From assembly GCF_030689305.1 (NCBI RefSeq), contig NZ_JAUYVM010000007.1, forward strand, positions 62,001-126,000: a stretch of DNA of 64,000 bases, in the 5' to 3' direction. Made by a program: the position numbers and the translations under genes. Of the stretch, positions 1 to 10,200 are shown one piece after another. The notes under the pieces were generated by a model. That model made no database searches. It saw only the letters and a program-made list of their open reading frames with translations, and was not told where the DNA came from. Origin of the DNA: Vibrio penaeicida. Lineage in GTDB: Bacteria > Pseudomonadota > Gammaproteobacteria > Enterobacterales > Vibrionaceae. Within the stretch, counting starts at the first letter, position 1. Every line of letters starts with the position of its first letter.

Positions 1-1
1 C

Positions 2-535
2 GAGTTGAACATTGGTTTGGTACACGGGCGCATGAAGCCTGCTGAAAAACAGCAAATCATGGCTCAGTTTAAGAACAACGAACTGCATTTGCTGGTGGCG
101 ACCACGGTCATTGAAGTGGGGGTGGATGTTCCTAACTCCAGCTTGATGATCATAGAAAACCCAGAGCGATTGGGTTTGGCTCAGCTTCACCAACTTCGCG
201 GTCGAGTAGGGCGAGGGTCGGTCGCAAGCCATTGTGTCCTACTTTACCATTCTCCTCTTTCTAAAACAGCCCAGAAGCGTTTAGGTGTATTACGTGAAAG
301 TAATGATGGGTTTGTGATTGCACAGAAAGATTTAGAAATTAGAGGACCAGGTGAACTGCTTGGCACCAAACAAACCGGTTTAGCGGATTTTAAAATTGCT
401 GATTTGGTGAGAGATCAAAAGCTGATTCCTGAGGTTCAACGTATTGCAAGGCATCTGCATGAGCAATATCCAAACAACGCTCAAGCAATAATCGACCGCT
501 GGCTGGGCGATAGAGAGTTATATTCAAACGCCTAG
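2..535 (+). CDS. recG: RecG, ATP-dependent DNA helicase (3' part only)
   Basis: This is the C-terminal 177 residues or so of RecG, the monomeric helicase that remodels stalled replication forks and Holliday junctions. The gene begins before the window, so the apparent first codon is internal. Visible are the late superfamily 2 helicase motifs: VATTVIEVGVDVPN (motif V region) and QLHQLRGRVGRG (motif VI, arginine finger). The RecG-typical tail follows, with GPGELLGTKQTGL, matching the TRG-wedge region used for branch migration. The frame is intact to a normal TAG stop. In Vibrio and enterics recG lies next to trmH and spoT; here the peptide synthetase cluster separates them. No clear terminator follows the stop codon. 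Confidence 0.95.
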   Translation, partial: ELNIGLVHGRMKPAEKQQIMAQFKNNELHLLVATTVIEVGVDVPNSSLMIIENPERLGLAQLHQLRGRVGRGSVASHCVLLYHSPLSKTAQKRLGVLRESNDGFVIAQKDLEIRGPGELLGTKQTGLADFKIADLVRDQKLIPEVQRIARHLHEQYPNNAQAIIDRWLGDRELYSNA

Positions 536-885
536 ATTAAAAATCATCAAAAGAAGGTGTTTTATTGTTTTATTTGTTAATAAAAAAGTGCAATAAAATA
601 ACCTAAGTCAATTAAACTATAATTACATTAATATTTATTTTTAAATGTTGATCTCAATCTCTGTTATTTATTTAATTACCTTTTTATTCAATATAAGTCA
701 GTAGATAAATCTCAAATTAGATAAATATATTTCCGCGCGATTTATAATTGTTAACTGAGTCTAAAATTTATCCAATCTTAATGTAACTAAAATTCTATTG
801 ATGATATTTTTCGCAGTAAAAAATAAATCAAATTAATACTTAGGTATTGGTTTTAATAATATTTAATACTGGCTGGTATCATCAT
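536..885 (+). promoter_or_regulatory. AT-rich leader of the peptide synthetase cluster
   Basis: About 350 bases without a convincing gene lie between recG and the first gene of the cluster. The stretch is strikingly AT-rich compared with both flanks, the composition that H-NS-type silencers bind in horizontally acquired DNA. It presumably carries the cluster promoter. Several TTGATN and TATAAT-like hexamers occur (for example TTGATG at 798), but base composition makes such matches frequent, so no single promoter is claimed. No obvious terminator for recG is visible. Confidence 0.45.
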
Positions 886-2226
886 ATGGCGAATATATTA
901 ATATCGACTCATTGGGTAGGTGGGGATGTCATTCCTTTTATCCGGTTAGCTGAATATTTGAAAAAACAGGGACACTCAGTCCGTATTTTTAGCCATTATG
1001 GATACCAACAATGGGCAGAAGATGCAGGGGTGAATTTTACATCTTGGGAAGATGAGGATTCGTATCATGAGCTCCAAGAATGCATGCCTAATTTCCTCCA
1101 GCCTTTTTCTCAACCAGACCAGTTCCAGCATTTCAGGCAGCAATACCTCAGCCCAGAAAAGCGATTAAAAGAATTTAATATCCTCGCCCAATACGCAAAC
1201 GAACCCGAGACTATACTCATTGGACGTTGCCGATCCAGCATCGCTGCCATGCACCTTTCCGAAGTGCGCCAATTGCCCTTTATTAGCGTTTATCTCGCGC
1301 CTAGCAACTTGAGCTATATGGCGCTGATCAATCAGGCATTTAAAGCAACACTAGACAAAGAAGTGAATGATTTTAGAGCACTTCTACAGCTTGAAGGGCA
1401 AACAACATGGCAGGATTACCAATTTTCTAGCGTACACAGTTTTGGTTTTTGGCCTAGTTGGTTCTCGAACGACGCTTTTGATTCCAAATTAGATATATCC
1501 CATGTGGGCTTTCCTTTAACTACTGAGAAATCGAAGGGCATAGAGAAACCTCGTGACCTTTTGCCTGAAGCGGTCGAGCGATTTTTTCACGTGAACCCTA
1601 AACCTGTACTGATCACTGGTGGTACTAGTCAGCTCGTTTCAAAAGATTTATACCACTCCGCCATCGACGCTTGTGCGCAAGCCAATCGACCTGCCATTGT
1701 CGTGACGGAACATGACCATATGCTGCCTAGCGAGTTACCTAAGCAATGTATTCGAGCAAGAAAGCTGCCATTTGAGCGTGTTTTTTCACGTTGTTCGCTA
1801 GTGATACATCACGGTGGAATTGGTTCTAGTGCGCAATGTGTGAGAGCTGGCGTGCCACAACTGGTAATGGCTCATATGACGGACGGTCCTGATAATGCAA
1901 GGAGGTTAGAAGCCCAGCAAGTCGCCCGTTTTTTGCCCCAAGCTGAATGGACGACGGTCCATCTTATGAAAGCAATGGAGGAGTTAGGCTCAAAAAGCGT
2001 GTTAGAGCATTGCCAATCATTAGCGGAGTTAACGTCTCAAGATCAGCCTTTCGAAGCGATTTATCAGCGGGTACAGAAATTGCTGGAATCAGGTGGTGGA
2101 TTTATACCTCACCCTAGCACCATGGTTGCAGAAATCTCAGATAAATCCAACGAGACAAAGCCAAAGACCAGCATTAATAAAAAAGCGCTACTCATGCGTC
2201 GGTTAAAACAAAAGAGTCACGAGTGA
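886..2226 (+). CDS. GT1-family (UDP-glycosyltransferase-like) glycosyltransferase
   Basis: A GT-B fold glycosyltransferase of the family that glycosylates natural products (IroB and RhlB-like, macrolide and vancomycin glycosyltransferases). The N-terminus (ANILISTHWVGGDVIPFIRLA) is the acceptor-domain Rossmann start. The C-terminal half has VLITGGTSQL and the donor-binding signature HHGGIGSSAQCVRAGVPQL, followed by a D-N-A-R-R-LE segment, all typical of NDP-sugar binding. The ATG at 886 is preferred over a TTG at 847 because the conserved fold begins there; no strong ribosome site is seen for either. It is first in a same-strand run with the synthetase genes 70 bases downstream, so it probably attaches a sugar to the peptide. 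Donor and acceptor cannot be read. The last 40 residues are polar and Lys/Ser rich. Confidence 0.8.
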   Translation: MANILISTHWVGGDVIPFIRLAEYLKKQGHSVRIFSHYGYQQWAEDAGVNFTSWEDEDSYHELQECMPNFLQPFSQPDQFQHFRQQYLSPEKRLKEFNILAQYANEPETILIGRCRSSIAAMHLSEVRQLPFISVYLAPSNLSYMALINQAFKATLDKEVNDFRALLQLEGQTTWQDYQFSSVHSFGFWPSWFSNDAFDSKLDISHVGFPLTTEKSKGIEKPRDLLPEAVERFFHVNPKPVLITGGTSQLVSKDLYHSAIDACAQANRPAIVVTEHDHMLPSELPKQCIRARKLPFERVFSRCSLVIHHGGIGSSAQCVRAGVPQLVMAHMTDGPDNARRLEAQQVARFLPQAEWTTVHLMKAMEELGSKSVLEHCQSLAELTSQDQPFEAIYQRVQKLLESGGGFIPHPSTMVAEISDKSNETKPKTSINKKALLMRRLKQKSHE

Positions 2227-2295
2227 TTCATTTTTAATATTGTATTTCTGTCGCACATAAAAATATACGCTCTGTAATTAATAAGGTTACATGGA

Positions 2296-4176
2296 ATGAG
2301 TATGAAAAATGATATTGATCAAGGCGTAAGCCTTCAATATTTATTTGAAGAACGATTTCGTTTATCTGGTGATAAGTGCGCGATCGTTTTTAAAAATAAA
2401 GAAGTCAGTTTTAATGAGCTAAATTCAAGAACCAATAGACTTGCCAACCTACTGGTAGATAAGCAGGTAAAAGCAGGCGACGTGGTTGCCATTCTTTTAG
2501 AGCGTTCAGAAGACGTTCTCGTGTCCATGTTAGCAGTGCTTAAGGTTGGTGCTGCTTATTTACCTGTTGATTTAAATTACCCTTCATCAAGGGTAGAACA
2601 CATGTTAAACGACAGCATGTGTCGATTGGTCATCGCCGATGACAGCGGCACCAAAATGCTCGGAACCGTGCAAAGTGAATTGACAGTGGATGTTGCATTG
2701 GTGGCGGATTCTTTGTCGCTCAACCCACGGTTTGAATGCTACCAAGGTGCAGCAACTGATTTGGCGTATCTCATCTATACGTCAGGTTCGACTGGAAAAC
2801 CCAAAGGCGTGTGTGTCACTCATGGCAATGTGGCTAATTTTAATTCAGGGATGCAAGAATGCCTTGGCTTAAGCGAACTTCGTAGCATGGCGTCTTTAAC
2901 AACCGTGTGTTTTGACATTTTTGTTTTGGAATCTCTGGTTGCACTGTTACAGGGACTGACCGTTCATTTGATTTCGGATGATGAACGCAAATCCATTTCT
3001 CGGCTTTCCGAAGCACTTTCCGACGTGGATGTCCTTCAAATCACCCCTTCACATCTCAGTGTGATGATGGATGAACCTCGTATTCAAGCGGCTTTAGCTG
3101 GGCTTAATACCCTATTGGTTGGTGGTGAAGCATTCCCAGTCACATTGCTTAGAAAGCTCCACTCAGTCACCCAAGCTCGTATTTTCAATATGTACGGACC
3201 AACCGAAACCACGGTTTGGTCGACCGTGCAAGATGTGACGCACAAAGACCAAATCGATATTGGTCATCCTATCCTAAATACTCAAATCCTCATTCTGGAT
3301 GACAACAACACAGAAATACCTCAAGGCGATGTGGGTGAAATCTGCATCTCAGGGGAAGGGGTCACCGCAGGGTATTGGCACAGGCCTGAAATGACGGAGC
3401 AACGCTTTATCGATCATCCGTCAGCACAAGGCAAGGTATACAAAACGGGAGATTTAGGTAGAGCCAATCCAGACGGGTCATATCAGTGTCTTGGCAGAAT
3501 TGACCATCAGGTAAAAATTAATGGTCATCGAATCGAACTTGGTGATATTGAAAGTCACATACTTGCCCAATCAAAGGTGCAGCAGGCTGGTGTTGTGGTG
3601 TCGTCGTCACAGTCTTGCCAAGGGCAGTTGGTTGCGTTTGTCGTTAGCTCTGCTTTTGATACTAACTCCCTCCGGCAGCGGCTTTCTAATGCTTTACCCA
3701 GCTATATGGTCCCTGCGTATATTGAGCATGCAGAGTCATTGCCCATGACAGAAAATGGCAAAGTCGACCGCCAAGCGTTGGCGCAATTGGCACCAAGCTC
3801 TGTTTCGGCTGCTATCTCGCAATCGAGCGTTTCGCAAAAAAGCACTTCGCAGCCGGTTATTTCGCAATCCTCTATTTCGCAAGAGCCCGTCTTACCAGAA
3901 ACCGATATTGAAGAAGAAATCCATCGTATTTGGTGCGAGGTATTGTCTCGCCCCCAAGTTTGCTGCACTCAGCGCTTTATGGATTTGGGTGGGACATCGG
4001 TACTTGCCATTCAGCTACTGAGTGGGATCGATGCTGAACTGGGTGTCGAAGTGACCTTTTCAGACTTCATTACACGGGGGAATACTGTTCAGTCGCTATC
4101 GCAGTTGATTGAAGATCTGATCATCTCAGAGATGAGTGAAGAAGAAATAGAAGCACTAATGGCATCGGAAGAATAA
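2296..4176 (+). CDS. NRPS loading protein, adenylation-thiolation didomain (predicted Gly)
   Basis: A stand-alone initiation module. The adenylation domain (about residues 15-500) has A3 LIYTSGSTGKPKG, A5 NMYGPTETT, A7 YKTGDL, A8 GRIDHQVKINGHRIELGDIE and A10 NGKVDRQAL. The carrier domain has LGGTS with Ser568 as the phosphopantetheine site. The specificity residues read by alignment to GrsA are D-I-L-Q-L-G-M-V-W plus the invariant Lys, matching the known glycine signature, so it probably loads Gly onto itself. There is no condensation domain, as expected for a first module. An odd Ser-Gln-rich linker (about residues 510-540, repeated SQ and SIS/SVS units) joins the two domains. The acidic C-tail (MSEEEIEALMASEE) may dock with the basic N-terminus of the next protein. 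The start at 2296 has AAGG nine bases upstream. Confidence 0.88.
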   Translation: MSMKNDIDQGVSLQYLFEERFRLSGDKCAIVFKNKEVSFNELNSRTNRLANLLVDKQVKAGDVVAILLERSEDVLVSMLAVLKVGAAYLPVDLNYPSSRVEHMLNDSMCRLVIADDSGTKMLGTVQSELTVDVALVADSLSLNPRFECYQGAATDLAYLIYTSGSTGKPKGVCVTHGNVANFNSGMQECLGLSELRSMASLTTVCFDIFVLESLVALLQGLTVHLISDDERKSISRLSEALSDVDVLQITPSHLSVMMDEPRIQAALAGLNTLLVGGEAFPVTLLRKLHSVTQARIFNMYGPTETTVWSTVQDVTHKDQIDIGHPILNTQILILDDNNTEIPQGDVGEICISGEGVTAGYWHRPEMTEQRFIDHPSAQGKVYKTGDLGRANPDGSYQCLGRIDHQVKINGHRIELGDIESHILAQSKVQQAGVVVSSSQSCQGQLVAFVVSSAFDTNSLRQRLSNALPSYMVPAYIEHAESLPMTENGKVDRQALAQLAPSSVSAAISQSSVSQKSTSQPVISQSSISQEPVLPETDIEEEIHRIWCEVLSRPQVCCTQRFMDLGGTSVLAIQLLSGIDAELGVEVTFSDFITRGNTVQSLSQLIEDLIISEMSEEEIEALMASEE

Positions 4177-4233
4177 CGCTATACCCAAGCATCTTGAGAA
4201 TAATTAAAACGAAGCAAACACAGTAGGCAGAAT

Positions 4234-7200
4234 ATGAACGGTGAAAGAAAGGGAAGGCTTTCGCTTTCCCAAAAGCAACGGGAAAAGTTGCTCGCGCAGC
4301 GTAAGCGCCGCACAGGAAATGCTATAGAAGCGTTGAACCGACAGGGAAGTGATAATACATTTCCAGTTTCTGAGTTACAGCAAGATATGTGGGTACTTGA
4401 AAGCCTGCATAATGCGACGTCCACCAGCAACATCCCCTGCATGTATTCCGTTGAGCATTCTTCTTCCATAGAAAATTTTGACGTCGCTAAGCTTCGCCGT
4501 GCCATGTCATGCTTAATACAGCGGCATGAAAGCCTACGAACCGTATTTGTGAACGAAGAAGGGCAATTAAAGCAGCGAATATTGCCCAATGTACAATATG
4601 AAATCCGCGAAACGAATTTATCTGATCATAACCAAGAGGTCGTAGCTCTATCGCTGGATGAGGTGATTCAGCAAGATATTGCAGAAGCGTTTAACGTCAA
4701 CACTGGTCCGATGTTTCGCGTGCACATCATCCGATGCAGCGATACTGAAAGCAAAGTAGTGTTTGTTTTCTCTCACCTTATCTTTGATGGTGGCTCCATT
4801 GCGCATTTCGAGCGTGACTTCTTCCACTTTTATTTGTATTCAAACAGCGAACAGCATCCTGAAGAGACAAGTGAAGCCTTACCTGCGCTTCCAGTTCAAC
4901 CGGCAGACTACGCCCACTGGATGCAGCAAGAACCACAGAAAGCCAAGCGAGCGTCTCATCTTGCTTACTGGAAAACGCAACTAGCGGGTTGCGACGTCGA
5001 TTTAGCCTTACCTTATGACCGTACGCCAGGCATCCACAGTGATGTGTCGGTGACTCAATATGAACACGTTTTACCTACCCGTTTGACTCGCTGGTTAAAG
5101 GACGAGTGCACACAGACAGGTACATCGCTGTATTCCCTATTACTGGCAACCTACGGTGTATTGCTGCACCGAATAACGGGTCAAACTGACGTTGCCATAG
5201 CCTCAGCGTTCACCAACCGGAATCGTTCTGAGCTAGAGCACCTTATCGGGCTATTTGCCAGAGAGGCATTACTGCGAGTTCGCTTGAATCAAAACGATAC
5301 GTTTTCCTGCGTGAAGCAGTCAGTTCAGCAATGTGTGATTGAAGCGATAGACCACAGCGAGCTGTCTTTGGGGCAAATCAACCGAGAGCTTGGCATGGTA
5401 AAAGCCAGTCAAGATGGGCAGGTTGCAAGAACGCTGTTTCTGCTTCGAGAGCATAAAAGCCAGTTAGGAAGCCAACGCAGTGTCGAAGGGTGGGAGCCCT
5501 ATGGTGAAGCACGTTTAGGGAACGATCAAAACCGCTACGATTTGAGCTTAGTATGTCGCGATGAAGGCGATTCAATACGCGTGTCATTTAACTATAAACC
5601 GTCGCTGTTTAATGAATCCACGATGGCACAGTTCGCCGCGATATTTGAACGAATACTGCAAAGCCATATGGAAGAGGCGTTGCCGATTGGAGAGATATCC
5701 CTGATACCTCCGATGGAATTAAACGATGTTTACCACCGATGGAATGACACCCAGCGCACCTATTCTGAACACAAAACATTGCATGGAAAATTTGAAGAAC
5801 AGGCGAAGGAAACACCTGACAATACTGCACTGATTTTTGAACAGCATTCGCTTACTTACCGAGAATTGAATCAGCGAGCGAATCAGCTAGCCCATAAAAT
5901 TCGAACGTATCACTTAAACAGAAATCAAACTCAACTTGCGGCTAATACCCCTGTCGCCTTGTATCTAGACCGCAGCTTAGAAATGGTTATCGCGATTTTG
6001 GCGGTGATGAAATCCGGTGGTGCTTATGTACCCATTGCCACCGATAATCCTACGCAGCGTACGCGTTACATTTTGGAAGATACCCAAGCGCAGCTGATCC
6101 TAACGCAAGAAAGGTGGCAAAACGATTTACTCGGTGTCTGCGAGGATTTGCCTTCTGAAAGTGTCTCTATCGATGAAGGTAGCGATCGCACAAACGAAAA
6201 TTATGAGAACGTAAACGCAGTTGTCAGTAGCTCGGATATGGCTTACATCATCTATACCTCAGGCACAACGGGGCAGCCAAAAGGGGTAATGGTGCCGCAT
6301 AAAGGCGTGGTCAACCGTTTGGAAGCGCTGCAAAACCAATTTCCATTGAGTGCCAACGACAGAGTGTTGCAAAAGACGCCGTACACGTTTGACGTATCGG
6401 TGTGGGAACTGCTTTGGGCGAACTGGACAGGCGCAGCGATTGTGATGGCGCCGCCAAAAGCGCATCAATCACCGGAGCAGCTGCATCACATCATGACGCA
6501 AAATCGGGTCACGGTTACTCACTTTGTACCTCCCATGCTAACAGGCTTTAGCCACTTTCTGTCTCACGCTAACCAATCAATACCGAGTTCAGTGCGTCGT
6601 GTTTTTTGCAGTGGGGAAGCATTAACTCCCGAGCACATTAGGCTGTTCAATGCGATTAACCAGCATGGCGCAACCTTGCATAACCAATACGGACCAACGG
6701 AAGCCTCGATAGAAGTCAGTGTGTACGATTGCTTACTGAATGAAACGGAAACCGTGCCCATTGGCCGACCGATTCAAAATGTGCGTTTATTGGTCATGGA
6801 CCCCCATTCTGAGCATCTTCAGTTATGTCCGGAAGGGCTACCTGGCGAGCTGTACATAGGTGGTATTGCCGTTACACAGGGGTATTTGAACCAGCCAAAT
6901 CTGACGAAAGAACGTTTTGTCGATAACCCATTTGCGACCAAAGAAGAGATAGCGCAAGGTCTAAACAAGCTTTACAAAACCGGTGATTTAGTCAGACGTC
7001 AGCCGAATGGAAACATCGAATATTTGGGAAGAAACGATTTCCAAGTCAAAGTGCGTGGCTACCGTATCGAGTTAGAAGAAATTGAAGCGGCGATGCAAGC
7101 GCACCCGAGAATCAAAGCATCGTGCGTTCATACCATTGAGGGCGCAGGTGAAAAGTCGCTAGTAGGGTATTACGTGGAACACGCTCCTACCTCTTCTTCC

Positions 7201-10200
7201 AATCAGGAGCAGGAAGGCGTGGCGCTTTGGAAGAGCGTTTATGAAGCGGAATACAAAGAGGATAATCAGACCATAAATCAGTTCGATATCCGAGGCTGGA
7301 AAAGCTCGTTTACGCAATTGCCTATCCCACCGGAAGAAATGAAAGAATGGGTCGATGCTACGGTCGCTCGCATTCAAGGGTTAAGCCCTCATTCCGTATT
7401 AGAAATTGGCTCGGGATCGGGTTTGATTTTCTATCCATTATTGCCGTCTTGCACCCACTATATAGCCACCGATTTTTCTTCAAATGCGATGAATCGTTTG
7501 TCTTCTTCGGCAAAAGTGTTGGGATATGAGCATAAATCTGAATTTGTCACTTGCCCAGCCGACGAAGTGGCTAGTGCCGCGTTAGAGCAACGTGTTGATA
7601 CAGTGGTGATGAATTCGGTTTCTCAATATTTTCCTAATGCTGGCTACCTCGACAAAGTGATCGAACAAGCCATTGAAAGCATTGAGGGGGAAGGCAACCT
7701 ATTCTTTGGTGATATAAGAGATCAACGGTTACTAAGGGCTTTCCACCTTTCCATTCTTGCTCACCGGAATCCGGAGAAAGCCATCGCTCAGTTAGTCAAA
7801 CAGGCGACTTGGTTAGCATCGAAAGAAACGGAACTCGCGATTTCTCCCACTTACTTTCTCGCATTGATGGAGCACCCAGCGGTGGATGCGGTTCAAGTAC
7901 TTCCTAAACGCGGTTTTGCCGATCACGAGATGAATCGTTTTCGATACGATGTCATTGTTCGAATTAAGAAAAACGGTGCAGAAGGCGTCGAAGTAGCCAA
8001 TAATAATTCTATTAAATTGAGTGAATTTGATTCGGTTGAGTTTTCAAGTGAACTCGATTTACCGAGTCTATTGGCTTCGTCTGAACGTGGAGTTTGGATA
8101 AAGCATTATCCAGATGCGCGAGTCTGGGGCGTACAGCAATGCGTAATGGGGAACCCGTCAACGGAACGATCTTTCTCTGCCGAAGACGCGCTTTCCATTG
8201 AAGCTTTGCATCTAATGGTGGAGCAGCAAGGGTTAACATTACAAGTATTGCTGGCAACGGAATCTGAGCAAGCGGGTGCCTTACATTTGTTCTTCAGTGA
8301 AGGCGCCGTGAATGTCTCAAGCCATGCATTACATGATGTTCAGTCACAACTGAGCCCACCAGCCCAACATCCCCATACCAATTCACCCGATATCGGTCAT
8401 CAAGCACTGACATACGGAGAATTGAGCGACTATTTGGCACTTCGCCTACCCGAATATATGGTACCAGTGGCGTTTGTTCCGATGAAAGATTTCCCATTGT
8501 CGAGCAGTGGAAAGCTGGATCGCAATGCGCTCCCAGAACCTGAATTCATCGATAAAAATAATTATGTCGCGCCTGATAGCGACATAGAACTGGAACTTTG
8601 TAGTATTTGGAAGCAAGTTTTAGGCATTGAAAGTATCGGTGTGAACGACAACTTTTTCCGTATTGGTGGCGATAGCATCATCGCCATTCAACTTGTCTCT
8701 AAAATCCGTAAAGCGGGTTTTCATATTCAAGTGAAAGACATGTTTGATGCGCCAACGGTTAAGCAATTGGCGCTGGTATTGGCGGACAATAAACCTCAGC
8801 AAACGCTCAATACTGAGCAAGGAGAGCTGGAAGGCGAATTCTCGCTATTGCCTATACAGACGTGGTTTTTCAACAAAGGGCTGGCAAACCCACACCATTG
8901 GAATCAAGCCTTTACGCTACGTGTCCCCGCTGGTATTTCCAAACCTGCTCTTGAGGCGGCGTTATTCCAGTTGAGTGCTCACCACGACGCCATGAGAATT
9001 TGCTTTGACATTAACGAAGGCAGTATCAAGCAGCATTATTGCCGGGCTGAAGAATTACCAAAAGTAGAAGTGCATGAGTTGAATGTGGCGGCAGAAATGG
9101 ACGTAGCGCAACAGCTCACAACTTGGCAGAGTGATTTCGATATAGAGAATGGTCCGTTATGGCGAGCGGCGTATCTAACAGGTTACCCCGAAGGTGAAGC
9201 TCGCCTCTGGTTTGCTTTTCACCACTTGATTATAGATGCGGTGTCTTGGCGGATCATTGCAGAGGACTTAGAGACGTTACTGTCTGACAATACGCTATCG
9301 CAGAAAGGAAGCAGCTATCGCCAATGGGTACACGCGGTGGAGCAATATAGGGAAACCCATGTAGCCGAGCTGCCTTATTGGCACGATGTGTTATCAGATG
9401 CAAAGACACTGCCTTCTCCACCAAGCGACTCTTCTGGTGCTGATATTGCTGAAAATACGTCGACAACGCGAATCGAGTTTCCGTTAAAAGAAACGCATTT
9501 GCTGCTGCACGAGGCGCATCAAGGATATAACACCGAAATCAATGATTTGCTTCTGAGTGCGTTAAGCCTTGCGCTGAATGCCGTTACGGGGCAGTCAGTT
9601 AATCACATTACGCTTGAAGGACATGGGCGCGAAGCGATCGACCCTACGCTCGATATTTCTCGCACACTAGGGTGGTTTACCACGGCTTATCCGCTGCGAT
9701 TAGAGGCGGCAGACGATCTCGAACACACCATTATTCAAACCAAAGAAACTCTGCGCCGTGTCCCCAATAAAGGCATTGGGTTTGGTGCGTTTTCTCACAC
9801 GTTTTCTCATGATGCGTTGCCGAAGATTTATTTTAACTACCTCGGGCAATTGGACTCCTCAGGAAACGGGTCGATGTGGGAGGTGGTGAATGAAGACAGT
9901 GGCAATGTTATTGGAGAAGGTAACCGTGACAGCGCTTTACTGAACATCAATGGTGGTGTCTTTAATGGGCAACTGCAGTTCGACATCATTTCTCAATTGT
10001 CGCCAACGCAGACCATGGCATTTCGCCATGCGTTCGACACATCTTTGCATCAAGTATTGGAGCAAAGCCTAGAAGCGGCCAAGCGAGGGGGCGTGAATAC
10101 GGCGAGCGATTTTGGCTGTGCTGGATTGCACCAATCGCAATTGGAGCATATTGGTCAGTCACGCCAGTATGGTTTATCGAGCATAGCGGATATTTATCCA

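Noticed and set aside
4183..4207. Fragment of the MITE-like element between two NRPS genes
   Set aside because: Only a short motif resembles the element ends; without a genome-wide search it is too short to call.
5378..5587. Open frames on the opposite strand of the synthetase genes
   Set aside because: They are shadows of long, well-supported coding frames with conserved domains.
4234..5700. Fatty-acyl starter C domain, making the product a lipopeptide
   Set aside because: A dedicated A-T loading protein precedes it and no acyl ligase is present, so an aminoacyl start is more likely.
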